64,000 nucleotides of DNA, taken from assembly GCF_001425785.1 (NCBI RefSeq), contig NZ_LMDI01000016.1:1-64000 (forward strand), in the 5' to 3' direction. Under the pieces are notes generated by a model. It was not told where the DNA came from. It did not search any database and worked only from the letters and a program-made list of their open reading frames with translations. Below, one piece after another: positions 1-7,705 of this stretch. Source of the stretch: Rhizobacter sp. Root1221 (GTDB lineage Bacteria; Pseudomonadota; Gammaproteobacteria; Burkholderiales; Burkholderiaceae_C). Within the stretch, counting starts at the first letter, position 1; every line of letters begins with the position of its first letter. The translations under genes and the position numbers were made by a program.

Positions 1-213
1 TTGAGTTGGCGCTCTGGGATTTATCCCAAACAGCGAGTGCTCGCAACAACTTACGTGACCTCGGTCCAATTTATTCCGGACAGTAGTGGGCGAAAGCCGG
101 GACCCACTGAAGGCAGGCGCGCCACGGCCCCGGTGGGCCCCGACTTTCGTCGGGGTGACCCGAGATTTTCCCCGGACAGCAGTGGGCGTTCGCCGGGGTG
201 ACCTGCGCAGCTG
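1..213. repeat. REP-like intergenic repeat cluster (short form)
   Basis: This non-coding stretch precedes a minus-strand gene. It contains two copies of the module CCGGACAG(C/T)AGTGGGCG, at about 75-91 and 175-190. Between them lie GCCGGGACCCACTG and a CCCCGAC-TTTC-GTCGGGG hairpin. The same modules occur at 10.5-10.9 and 61.0-61.5 kb, where a further segment of about 150 bp is inserted between them. No convincing gene is present. Confidence 0.75.
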
Positions 214-1251
214 TCAGCCCTTCGGCTCGAACCGAATGCTCGCCAGCGTCACGTGGTTGCCCCCGCGGCGCTGGGCTTCCAGCAGCGCGGCGTCGGCCGC
301 CGACAGCAGTTCGTCCTGGCTGTGGGCGGTGTGCGGGAAACTTGCCACACCCATCGACACCGTGAACCCGAGATCGTGCCCGTTGAGCATGACGATCTGG
401 GTGGCGCACTGGCGGCGCAGGCCTTCCATGCGCGAATGGGCCGTGGCCAGGCCCACGCCGGAGAGCAGCACCGCGAAGCGGTCTTCGCTCAGCCGGCAGG
501 ACGCATCCATGGCGCGGGTGTTGCTGCGGAGCAGCCGGCCCAGGGCCTCGAGCACACGCAAGCGGGCCTCGGAACCCAGCGCGAGTGCCTCCTCGCTGAG
601 TGGGTCGAGTGCCACCGACACCATCGCGAACTCGCGGTGTTCGCGGGAAGACAGGTCCACCTCGCGGCGCAACTGGTCGTCGAAGTGACCACGCTGGTAG
701 AGCCCCGTGGCGCGGTCGCGCAGCGACTGGTCCTGGGCCTCGCGGCGCTGGGCCTCGGCCGCCTGCTGCTGGGCCTCGAGCTGGGACAGCGCGAGTTGCA
801 ACTGGCTCTCTTGCTGCCGCTGCGACGTCAGGTCGAGCCACAACACCGCGAGGAACCGGGGCGTGCCGCCATCGCGGGCAGCCAGCGGCAAGCGGGTGAC
901 GCTGTACTCGCGCTTGACATCGCCGTCGTCGATGCGGTGCTCGCTCACCTGGGGCACGGTCTGCACCATGGCGGACTGGTCGGCGGTACGGAGCGCCGTC
1001 ACGAGGTCGGGCGGTACCCAGTCGTCGTCGGTGAGGCCCACCAGCGGGCGGCCGGCCAGCGCGTCCATGCGGGCGTTGACATTCACATAGCGGCCGGAGG
1101 CCGCTTCCTTGATCGCGAACAGCGCATCGGCGCGCTCGATGAGCGTCAGCAGCACCACCCCCCAGGCTTCGGGTGCCAGGCCGAGGGCAAGCGCCAGCCC
1201 ACCGGCGTGTTCGGCACGCGCAGACAGGGCCAGCTGATTGGAATCCGTCAT
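214..1251 (-). CDS. PAS-like/GGDEF-family protein with degenerate GGDEF signature
   Basis: A 345-aa protein with an N-terminal PAS-like sensory region (about residues 35-140), a glutamine/glutamate-rich coiled linker (about 140-180) and a C-terminal GGDEF-family domain (about 180-340). GGDEF proteins normally condense two GTP into cyclic di-GMP. The signature position here reads R-L-S-E-D-R-F instead of R-x-GGDEF, so cyclase activity is doubtful and a GTP-sensing or protein-binding role is more likely. No transmembrane segment is evident, so it is probably cytoplasmic. It is divergent from the nitrate transporter gene across a 375-bp gap, but a role in nitrate sensing is only suggested by position. 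Confidence 0.8.
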   Translation of the reverse strand: MTDSNQLALSARAEHAGGLALALGLAPEAWGVVLLTLIERADALFAIKEAASGRYVNVNARMDALAGRPLVGLTDDDWVPPDLVTALRTADQSAMVQTVPQVSEHRIDDGDVKREYSVTRLPLAARDGGTPRFLAVLWLDLTSQRQQESQLQLALSQLEAQQQAAEAQRREAQDQSLRDRATGLYQRGHFDDQLRREVDLSSREHREFAMVSVALDPLSEEALALGSEARLRVLEALGRLLRSNTRAMDASCRLSEDRFAVLLSGVGLATAHSRMEGLRRQCATQIVMLNGHDLGFTVSMGVASFPHTAHSQDELLSAADAALLEAQRRGGNHVTLASIRFEPKG

Positions 1252-1545
1252 TCGTTCTTTCGTCGATGCCCGCAGACCTGTCGGGACACGGGCCCAGGCC
1301 CGGTTGCCGCATTTGTCGGATGAATTGTCAGGGTGGCCATTAATGCACCGCCCGACCGATCTGGGAACCCCTACCTTTGATCATAGCGGCGAGGGGCGGG
1401 CGGCGGTCCGCCTCCTCCCCAAACCATGGGGGTGAAAAAGTCTCAACTCGTAGCATCGGTTGATGATGGGCCCAGGGTGCCCGCCCCAAAACCGGACAGC
1501 GTTGGCAACCCCGCCCCTTCTTGGAACCTCGGATGCCCCGAAGGC

Positions 1546-1561
1546 TGGCATGGCTTTCGCA
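1546..1561 (+). promoter_or_regulatory. Candidate sigma-54 promoter upstream of narK
   Basis: TGGCATGGCTTTCGCA carries the GG-N10-GC spacing required by sigma-54 (GG at 1547-1548, GC at 1559-1560). It lies about 65 bp before the narK start. The -12 element is TCGC rather than TTGC, so it is weaker than the nirB promoter. No clear NtrC palindrome was found nearby. The rest of 1252-1626 shows nothing else convincing. Confidence 0.4.
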
Positions 1562-1626
1562 TCGGACATGGGACAACAACGATCGACGCCCGAGTTTGGG
1601 GCGCGAGACATCACCTGAGGATCACC

Positions 1627-2841
1627 GTGTCTGGTTTCAAAGCCTTCCTGAAGACGGGGCACAGCCCCACCCTGTTCGCTTCGTTCCTTTACTTCAGCTT
1701 CTCGTGCTGCATCTGGGTTCTGAACGGCGCCATGGCACCGTTCATCAGCGAGACCTACCAGCTGACACCGGGCCAGAAGGGCCTGATGCTCTCCATCCCG
1801 ATCATCGCGGGCGCCCTGATGCGCTTCCCGCTCGGGGTGCTGGCCCAGTACATCGGCCGCAAGAACGCCACCCTCGTCGAGATGGGCCTGATCGCCGTCG
1901 CGATGCTGTTCGGCTTCTTCTACGTCAGCTCGTTCAACGACCTGCTGGCCATGGGCGTGCTGCTCGGCATCGCCGGGGCCAGCTTCGGCGTCGCGCTGTC
2001 ACTGGGTTCAGGCTCGTTCCCGCCGCGCCACAAGGGCCTCGCGATGGGCCTGGTGGGTGCCGGCAACATCGGCACGGCGGTGTCCGTGCTGGTGGCCCCC
2101 CCTCTGGCACAGGCCTTCGGCTGGCAGGCGGTCTACGGCTTCGCCGCTGGCGCCATCGCGATCCCGATGGTTGTCATGATCATCTTCGCCCAGGAACCGC
2201 CCGACGTCGACACCCACGCCAGCTTCCGCGAACACATCGCGTGCCTGTTCGAAAAAGATGGCTGGGCGTTCAGCGTGATCTACGGCATCACCTTCGGCGG
2301 GTTCATCGGCCTCACCACCTTCTTGCCCACCTACTACTTCGACCAGTTCGGCGTCAGCAAGGTGGAAGCCGGTCAGTTGACGATGCTGGCCGCCTTCATG
2401 GGCGCCACCGTGCGCGTGTTCGGTGGCTGGATCTCCGACCGCCTGGGCGGCATCAACACGCTGACCGCCGTGCTGGTGACGGTGTGCGTGACCCTCGTGG
2501 CCTGCGGCTTCGCGGGCCATTCGCTCGCCCTCTCGACGCTGTTGTTCATGGTGTGTTTCGCCGCCCTCGGCGCGGGCAACGGCGCGCTGTTCCAGCTGGT
2601 GCCGCTGCGCTGGCCGCTGAGCACGGCCGTGGCGGGCTCGATGATCGGCGAGATCGGCGCGCTCGGCGGCGGCCTGGTGCCCAACGCCATGGGCCAGTCG
2701 AAGCAGCAGACCGGCACCTACCTGTGGGGCTTCCTGTTGTTCGCCGCACTCGCCTTCATCGTGCTGATCATGATGCGCCGCATGCAGCTGCGCTGGACGC
2801 GCACCTGGGCCGAAAAGGGCGGCCGCGCCCGCGCGCACTGA
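1627..2841 (+). CDS. narK: Nitrate/nitrite MFS transporter NarK family
   Basis: A protein of about 404 aa belonging to the nitrate/nitrite porter branch of the major facilitator superfamily, with about 12 hydrophobic segments, expected in the inner membrane. The GTG at 1627 was chosen because GAGG sits 6-7 nt upstream and the protein then begins at the expected point. The reading frame stays open 201 nt further upstream, but that stretch is non-hydrophobic and unlike the family. Visible features are the Gly-rich GAGNIGTAV stretch typical of NarK/NasA proteins and the conserved RFPLGVLAQYIGRKN loop. Together with NirBD and the nitrate reductase downstream it should supply nitrate for assimilation. 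Confidence 0.88.
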   Translation: MSGFKAFLKTGHSPTLFASFLYFSFSCCIWVLNGAMAPFISETYQLTPGQKGLMLSIPIIAGALMRFPLGVLAQYIGRKNATLVEMGLIAVAMLFGFFYVSSFNDLLAMGVLLGIAGASFGVALSLGSGSFPPRHKGLAMGLVGAGNIGTAVSVLVAPPLAQAFGWQAVYGFAAGAIAIPMVVMIIFAQEPPDVDTHASFREHIACLFEKDGWAFSVIYGITFGGFIGLTTFLPTYYFDQFGVSKVEAGQLTMLAAFMGATVRVFGGWISDRLGGINTLTAVLVTVCVTLVACGFAGHSLALSTLLFMVCFAALGAGNGALFQLVPLRWPLSTAVAGSMIGEIGALGGGLVPNAMGQSKQQTGTYLWGFLLFAALAFIVLIMMRRMQLRWTRTWAEKGGRARAH

Positions 2842-2878
2842 CCCGCGCCCGGGGCGGCACCCGCCGCCCCGGCGGTGT

Positions 2879-4588
2879 TCAGTTCTTCGGCAGGAAGAGC
2901 AGCCAGTACATCAGCATCAGGTTGAAGAGCACCGACACGGCGAACGCCACCTGCCACAGCACCACCGGGTCACGCACTGCAATGGGGGTGCCGCCCTGCG
3001 CCAAAAGAGGGCGCGACGCCCCGCGTTCGAGCGCCAGCCCGAACTCCTCCGCCGTCTCGAAGCGCTGGCGCTTGTCCAGCGAGATCGCCTTCAGCACCAC
3101 GTGATCGAGCCAGATGGGCACGTCCGGACGCAGCCGCGACGGTGGCTTCGGGTCGCGCCGGTAGCGCAGCTTCTGGTACGGCTCGATGTCACCGAACGGC
3201 AGGTTGCCTGTCAGCAACTGGTACAGCGAGACACCGAGCGCGAAGAGGTCGGTCTGCGGGTCGACGGGCTCGTCGTCCCACAGCTCCGGGTTCATGTAGC
3301 TCGGCGTGCCGCCGTGCAGGCTGCGGTGTTCCGCGGGCTCGTTGCCCGACACCGCCACCCCCAGGTCGAGCAGGCGCAGTTCGCCGTCGTCGCCCAGGTG
3401 CAGGTTGGCCGGCTTGATGTCGCGGTGGATCACGCCCAGCCGGTGCAGCCGGCCGATGGACCGGGCCGCACTCTGCGCCCACGACACCACCTCGGCCACG
3501 CCAAACCCGCCAGGGCCCCGCTTCGCCGCCAGTTGGTCGAGCGTCTGGCCCGTGTGCCAGTCGAACAGCAGGTAGAACGCCGTGGCATCCACCACGTCGT
3601 GCAGGCGCACGAACCCCGCCCCGGTGCCGGCCCGCTCGCCCACCCGCGCGCCGAGCCAGGCCTCGTGGGCCAGCATGGCCCGCTCCTGCGGGTCGCTCGC
3701 ACGCGACGGGTGCAGCGTCTTCAGGGCCCGCAGCCCGCCGTCGGCCTTCGAGCGCACCTGATAGAGCAGGTGCACGTCGGTGTCGGCAATCAATGAGGTG
3801 ACGGTCAGGCCGTCGAGCGTGTCCCCCACCTTCAGCCGGGGCGGCACCGGCAGCAGCCGGCTTTGCACCAGGGCATCTTCCAGCCGGGACCGCGCCAGCC
3901 CGCGCACCCGCAGCACGAGTGCGGTGACGTTGTCGCTCGCCCCACCCGCGAGGGCCGCGGCCACGATCGCCTCGCTGCCCTCGGCCGCCGTGCCGGTGGC
4001 CACGAGGGCCCGCAACCGCGCCGGGGGCAGCCGGCCGTGGGCACCGTCGGACAAGAGCACGAAGGTGTCGCCCAGCTGCAGTTCACCCTGGAGGTAGTCG
4101 ACCCGCACCGCGTCGTCCTGCCCCATCGCACGGGTCAGCTGGCTGCGCAGGTCGGGGTGGTCGATGACGTGGTCCTGGGTGAGCTGCTGGCAGTCGTCAC
4201 CGCGCACCAGATAGGCCCGTGTGTCACCCACGTGAGCCACCGTCCAGGTGTGCCCCCGCAGCGCCAGCGCCGTGAGCGTGCTCATGGCCGCACCGACGTG
4301 GCGCCGGTTGTGCGCCGCGAGCCACGCGTTCTGGGCCGCGATGATGCGGTCGAGCACCACGGTGGTGTCCCACGTGGGCGGTGCCCCGAAATAGTCCTGC
4401 ACCAGCGTCATCACGCTGGTCTGGGCGGCCATGCGCCCCTCGCCGCCGGCCGACACCCCGTCGGCGATGGCGGCAATGAACCCGAGCGCCTCCTCGTGGG
4501 GCGCCGGCGGCACGGCGGCGCAGAAATCCTCGTTGCGGTCACGCGGGCCCGGATCGCTGCGGTAGCCGATGTCGATGTCGAAGCTCAT
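2879..4588 (-). CDS. Bifunctional PP2C phosphatase / Ser-Thr protein kinase with C-terminal membrane anchor
   Basis: A 569-aa two-domain signalling protein. Residues 1-235 form a PP2C phosphatase with metal-binding motifs RDRNED, ADGVSAGG, HVGDTRAY, LLSDGAHG and ASDNVTAL. Residues about 255-530 form a Hanks-type kinase with an ALK lysine, the catalytic-loop motif HRDIKPAN, a DLG in place of DFG, and an activation segment ending in NPE. One hydrophobic segment at about 545-565 probably anchors it in the inner membrane. The gene lies between narK and nirB on the opposite strand; similar genes sit in nitrate-assimilation loci of other Burkholderiales. A target in nitrate uptake or reduction is inferred from position only. 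Confidence 0.9.
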   Translation of the reverse strand: MSFDIDIGYRSDPGPRDRNEDFCAAVPPAPHEEALGFIAAIADGVSAGGEGRMAAQTSVMTLVQDYFGAPPTWDTTVVLDRIIAAQNAWLAAHNRRHVGAAMSTLTALALRGHTWTVAHVGDTRAYLVRGDDCQQLTQDHVIDHPDLRSQLTRAMGQDDAVRVDYLQGELQLGDTFVLLSDGAHGRLPPARLRALVATGTAAEGSEAIVAAALAGGASDNVTALVLRVRGLARSRLEDALVQSRLLPVPPRLKVGDTLDGLTVTSLIADTDVHLLYQVRSKADGGLRALKTLHPSRASDPQERAMLAHEAWLGARVGERAGTGAGFVRLHDVVDATAFYLLFDWHTGQTLDQLAAKRGPGGFGVAEVVSWAQSAARSIGRLHRLGVIHRDIKPANLHLGDDGELRLLDLGVAVSGNEPAEHRSLHGGTPSYMNPELWDDEPVDPQTDLFALGVSLYQLLTGNLPFGDIEPYQKLRYRRDPKPPSRLRPDVPIWLDHVVLKAISLDKRQRFETAEEFGLALERGASRPLLAQGGTPIAVRDPVVLWQVAFAVSVLFNLMLMYWLLFLPKN

Positions 4589-4602
4589 GGGTGGGTGTCA
4601 AA

Positions 4603-4619
4603 GGCACTGTTTCGGTGCC
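4603..4619. promoter_or_regulatory. Candidate NtrC binding site
   Basis: GGCAC-TGTTTCG-GTGCC is a perfect inverted repeat with the GCAC-N7-GTGC core of NtrC enhancer sites. Its centre lies about 100 bp upstream of the nirB sigma-54 promoter GG, a normal distance for an activator that contacts RNA polymerase by DNA looping. It also lies just upstream of the divergent kinase start. Confidence 0.65.
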
Positions 4620-4708
4620 GAGCGGGAAAGTGAACAGGGGCAAGCAAGATGTCTGCCCGTAAACAGTGCGCCAGGCACCAGATTGCGCCCCAAGCGTGCG
4701 CCACGAAC

Positions 4709-4724
4709 TGGCATCGTGTTTGCT
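4709..4724 (+). promoter_or_regulatory. Sigma-54 promoter of the nirB operon
   Basis: TGGCATCGTGTTTGCT closely matches the sigma-54 consensus TGGCAC-N5-TTGCA: GG at 4710-4711, GC at 4722-4723, spacing N10. Transcription would begin near 4735, about 30 nt before the nirB ATG. With the upstream NtrC-like palindrome it indicates control by nitrogen limitation. Confidence 0.7.
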
Positions 4725-4765
4725 TCTGAGAGGTGACTGAGGACACCCGTCAGAGGAAGATCGGC

Positions 4766-7204
4766 ATGAAAAAGATGAAGTTGGTGATGGTGGGCAACGG
4801 CATGGCCGGCGTTCGCACGCTGGAAGAACTGCTGAAGATCGCCCCCGATCTGTACGACATCACGGTGTTCGGCGCCGAACCTCACCCCAATTACAACCGC
4901 ATCCTGCTGTCCCCGGTGCTCGCCGGCGAACAGACCCTCGACGAGATCGTGCTGAACCCCCTCAGCTGGTACGAAGAGAACCACATCACGCTGCACCTCG
5001 GCAAGAAGGTGGTCGACATCGACCGCCGCAAGCGCATCGTGCGCGCCGACGACGGCACCGAAGCCTCCTACGACCGCCTGCTGATCACCACCGGCTCCAA
5101 CCCCTTCATCCTGCCCGTTCCCGGCAAGGACCTCGACGGTGTCATCGCCTACCGCGACATCGCCGACACCAACACGATGATCGAGGCCGCCACGAAGTAC
5201 AAGCACGCCGTGGTCATCGGCGGCGGCCTGCTGGGCCTCGAGGCCGCCAACGGCCTGATGCTGCGTGGCATGCAGGTCACGGTGGTGCACGTGGCCCCCT
5301 GGCTGATGGAGCGCCAGCTCGACGAAACCTCCGGCGGCCTGCTGCGCAAGTCGCTCGAATCGCGCGGCCTCAAGTTCCTGATGGGCGCCAACACGCAGGC
5401 CCTGATCGGCGACCCCACCGGCCGCGTGATGGCCGTGCAGTTCAAGGACGGCACCGAGGTGCCGGCCGACCTGGTGGTGATGGCCGCCGGCATCCGCCCC
5501 AACACCGAACTCGCCGAGAAGATCGGGCTGCACTGCAACCGCGGCATCGTGGTCACCGACACGATGCAGACCATCACCGACCCGCGCATCTACTCGGTGG
5601 GCGAATGCGCGGCCCACCGCGGCATCGCCTACGGCCTCGTGGCCCCGCTGTTCGAACAGGGCAAGGTGTGCGCCACGCACCTCGCCGAGTTCGGCATCGG
5701 CCGCTACCTCGGCTCGCAGACGTCCACCAAGCTGAAGGTCACTGGCATCGACCTGTTCTCCGCCGGCAACTTCATGGGGGGCGAAGGCTGCGAAGAGATC
5801 CTGATGAGCGACCCGTACGGCGGCGTCTACAAGAAGCTCGTCATCAAGGATGACCAGCTCGTTGGCGCGTGCATGTACGGCGACACCGTGGACGGCAGCT
5901 GGTACTTCAAGCTGCTTCGGGAAGGCCGCAAGGTCAGCGACATCCGCGACAAGCTGATGTTCGGCGAATCCAACATCGGCGACACCGGCCACCAGGGCCA
6001 GAGCAAGGCCACCGCCATGGCCGACACCGACGAGGTGTGCGGCTGCAACGGTGTCACGAAGGGGGCCGTCTGCAAGGCCATCCAGGAGAAGGGCCTGTTC
6101 ACGCTGGAGGACGTTCGCAAGCACACGAAGGCCAGCGCCTCGTGCGGCTCCTGCACGGGCCTCGTCGAGCAGCTGCTGATGTTCACCGCCGGCGGTGACT
6201 ACTCGGCCACGCCGAAGAAGAAGGCCATGTGCGGCTGCACCGACCACAGCCACGAGGAAGTGCGCCAGGCCATCCGCGACCAGAAGCTGCTCACCATCGA
6301 CGACGTGTACCAGTCCATGGCCTGGCGCACCCCGAACGGCTGCTCGAGCTGCCGCCCGGCCGTCAACTACTACCTGATCAGCACCTGGCCCAAGGAGGCC
6401 AAGGACGACCCGCAATCGCGCTACATCAACGAACGCAGCCACGCCAACATCCAGAAGGACGGCACGTACTCCGTCATCCCGCGCATGTGGGGCGGGGTCA
6501 CCACGGCCGACGAACTGCGCCGCATCGCCGACGCCGCCGACAAGTACAAGGTGCCCACCATCAAGGTCACCGGCGGCCAGCGCATCGACCTGCTGGGCGT
6601 GAAGAAGGAAGACCTGGTCGACATCTGGCACGACATCGGCATGCCCAGCGGCCACGCCTACGCCAAGGCGCTGCGCACGGTGAAGACCTGCGTGGGGTCC
6701 GAATGGTGCCGCTTCGGCACCCAGGACAGCACCCAGCTCGGCATGGACCTGGAACGCGCGATGTGGAAGATGTACGCGCCGCACAAGGTCAAGTTCGCGG
6801 TGAGCGGCTGCCCGCGCAACTGCGCCGAGTCCGGCATCAAGGACGTCGGCATCATCGGTGTCGATTCCGGCTGGGAAATGTATGTGGCCGGCAACGGCGG
6901 CATCAAGACCGAAGTGGCCCACTTCCTCGTCAAGCTCAAGACGGCCGAAGAGGTCATGGAATACACCGGGGCGTTCTGCCAGCTCTACCGCGAGGAAGGC
7001 TGGTACCTCGAGCGCACCGTGCACTACGTGAACCGCGTGGGCCTCGACCACGTGAAGAAGAAGATCCTCGACGACGCCGAGGGGCGCAAGGCGCTGTGGG
7101 AACGCCTGCAGTTCTCGCTCGACGGCGAACCCGATCCCTGGTTCGAGTTCGACAAGGCGGCCGTGGACACGCGGCAGTTCGCGCCCGTGGCCGCCATCTC
7201 CTGA
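4766..7204 (+). CDS. nirB: Assimilatory nitrite reductase (NADH) large subunit NirB
   Basis: An 812-aa enzyme that reduces nitrite to ammonium with NAD(P)H in the cytoplasm. The order is an N-terminal FAD/NAD-binding oxidoreductase (GNGMAG near residue 10 and a second Rossmann GGGLLGLEAA near 150), BFD-like [2Fe-2S] regions rich in CxC and CxxC motifs (about 420-540), the ferredoxin-like half domain, and the siroheme/[4Fe-4S] domain. The C-x5-C at residues 642/648 and C-x3-C at 682/686 supply the cluster ligands. The ATG at 4766 has AGAGGAAG seven bases upstream and starts directly at MKKMKLVMVGNG. It is the first gene of nirB-nirD-nasA and sits behind a sigma-54 promoter and NtrC-like site. 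Confidence 0.95.
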   Translation: MKKMKLVMVGNGMAGVRTLEELLKIAPDLYDITVFGAEPHPNYNRILLSPVLAGEQTLDEIVLNPLSWYEENHITLHLGKKVVDIDRRKRIVRADDGTEASYDRLLITTGSNPFILPVPGKDLDGVIAYRDIADTNTMIEAATKYKHAVVIGGGLLGLEAANGLMLRGMQVTVVHVAPWLMERQLDETSGGLLRKSLESRGLKFLMGANTQALIGDPTGRVMAVQFKDGTEVPADLVVMAAGIRPNTELAEKIGLHCNRGIVVTDTMQTITDPRIYSVGECAAHRGIAYGLVAPLFEQGKVCATHLAEFGIGRYLGSQTSTKLKVTGIDLFSAGNFMGGEGCEEILMSDPYGGVYKKLVIKDDQLVGACMYGDTVDGSWYFKLLREGRKVSDIRDKLMFGESNIGDTGHQGQSKATAMADTDEVCGCNGVTKGAVCKAIQEKGLFTLEDVRKHTKASASCGSCTGLVEQLLMFTAGGDYSATPKKKAMCGCTDHSHEEVRQAIRDQKLLTIDDVYQSMAWRTPNGCSSCRPAVNYYLISTWPKEAKDDPQSRYINERSHANIQKDGTYSVIPRMWGGVTTADELRRIADAADKYKVPTIKVTGGQRIDLLGVKKEDLVDIWHDIGMPSGHAYAKALRTVKTCVGSEWCRFGTQDSTQLGMDLERAMWKMYAPHKVKFAVSGCPRNCAESGIKDVGIIGVDSGWEMYVAGNGGIKTEVAHFLVKLKTAEEVMEYTGAFCQLYREEGWYLERTVHYVNRVGLDHVKKKILDDAEGRKALWERLQFSLDGEPDPWFEFDKAAVDTRQFAPVAAIS

Positions 7205-7282
7205 CCCGCCCGGCGTCCGTCCGTTTACGATCCGCCGGCCGGCCCGCACCGCGGGCTGCCGGTTCAACACGTTGGAAGCACC

Positions 7283-7657
7283 ATGAGTGACTGGAAGACC
7301 ATCTGCAAGGTCGACGACATCCCCGTGCTGGGGTCGCGCCGCGTGGCGCGCCAGGGCCACACCGACGTCGCCGTGTTCCGCAACGCCGAGAACAAGGTGT
7401 TCGCCCTCCTCGACCGCTGTCCGCACAAGGGCGGTCCGCTGAGCCAGGGCATCGTGTTCGGCGAGTCCGTCGCCTGCCCGCTGCACAACTGGACCATCGG
7501 CCTCGCCGACGGCTGCGCCCGGGCCCCCGACGTGGGCTGCACGCAGGCGTTCACCGTCCACCTCGACGGCGACCAGGTGCAGCTTTCGCTGAACGAACTG
7601 CGCACCCTCGGCCTGGGTGCCCACCTCGACGCCCCCGCCAATGCGGGGGCCGCTTGA
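7283..7657 (+). CDS. nirD: Nitrite reductase small subunit NirD, Rieske type
   Basis: A 124-aa Rieske-fold protein, the small subunit of assimilatory nitrite reductase. Unlike enterobacterial NirD, which lacks the cluster ligands, it keeps both halves of a Rieske [2Fe-2S] site: C46-P-H48 and C65-P-L-H68. It can therefore probably carry a cluster. It follows nirB by 78 bp and precedes the nitrate reductase by 48 bp, so the three genes should be cotranscribed. A tail of about 20 residues after the Rieske fold is rich in Ala and Gly. Confidence 0.93.
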   Translation: MSDWKTICKVDDIPVLGSRRVARQGHTDVAVFRNAENKVFALLDRCPHKGGPLSQGIVFGESVACPLHNWTIGLADGCARAPDVGCTQAFTVHLDGDQVQLSLNELRTLGLGAHLDAPANAGAA

Positions 7658-7705
7658 CCTTTTCCGGACTTCCCGTTCCCATGCTCCCTTTCACTGAGGC
7701 CCTCG

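Noticed and set aside
1-201. 66-aa open frame at the start of the window
   Set aside because: It consists of the dispersed repeat modules and lacks any family similarity.
1426-1626. N-terminal extension of narK to 1426
   Set aside because: The 67 extra residues are not family-like and contain the candidate promoter; the GTG at 1627 has a good ribosome site.
4598-7624. 1008-aa open frame on the minus strand opposite nirB/nirD
   Set aside because: It mirrors nirB codon structure, has no start signal and is rich in Ala/Val/His/Gly, as expected of antisense frames in high-GC DNA.
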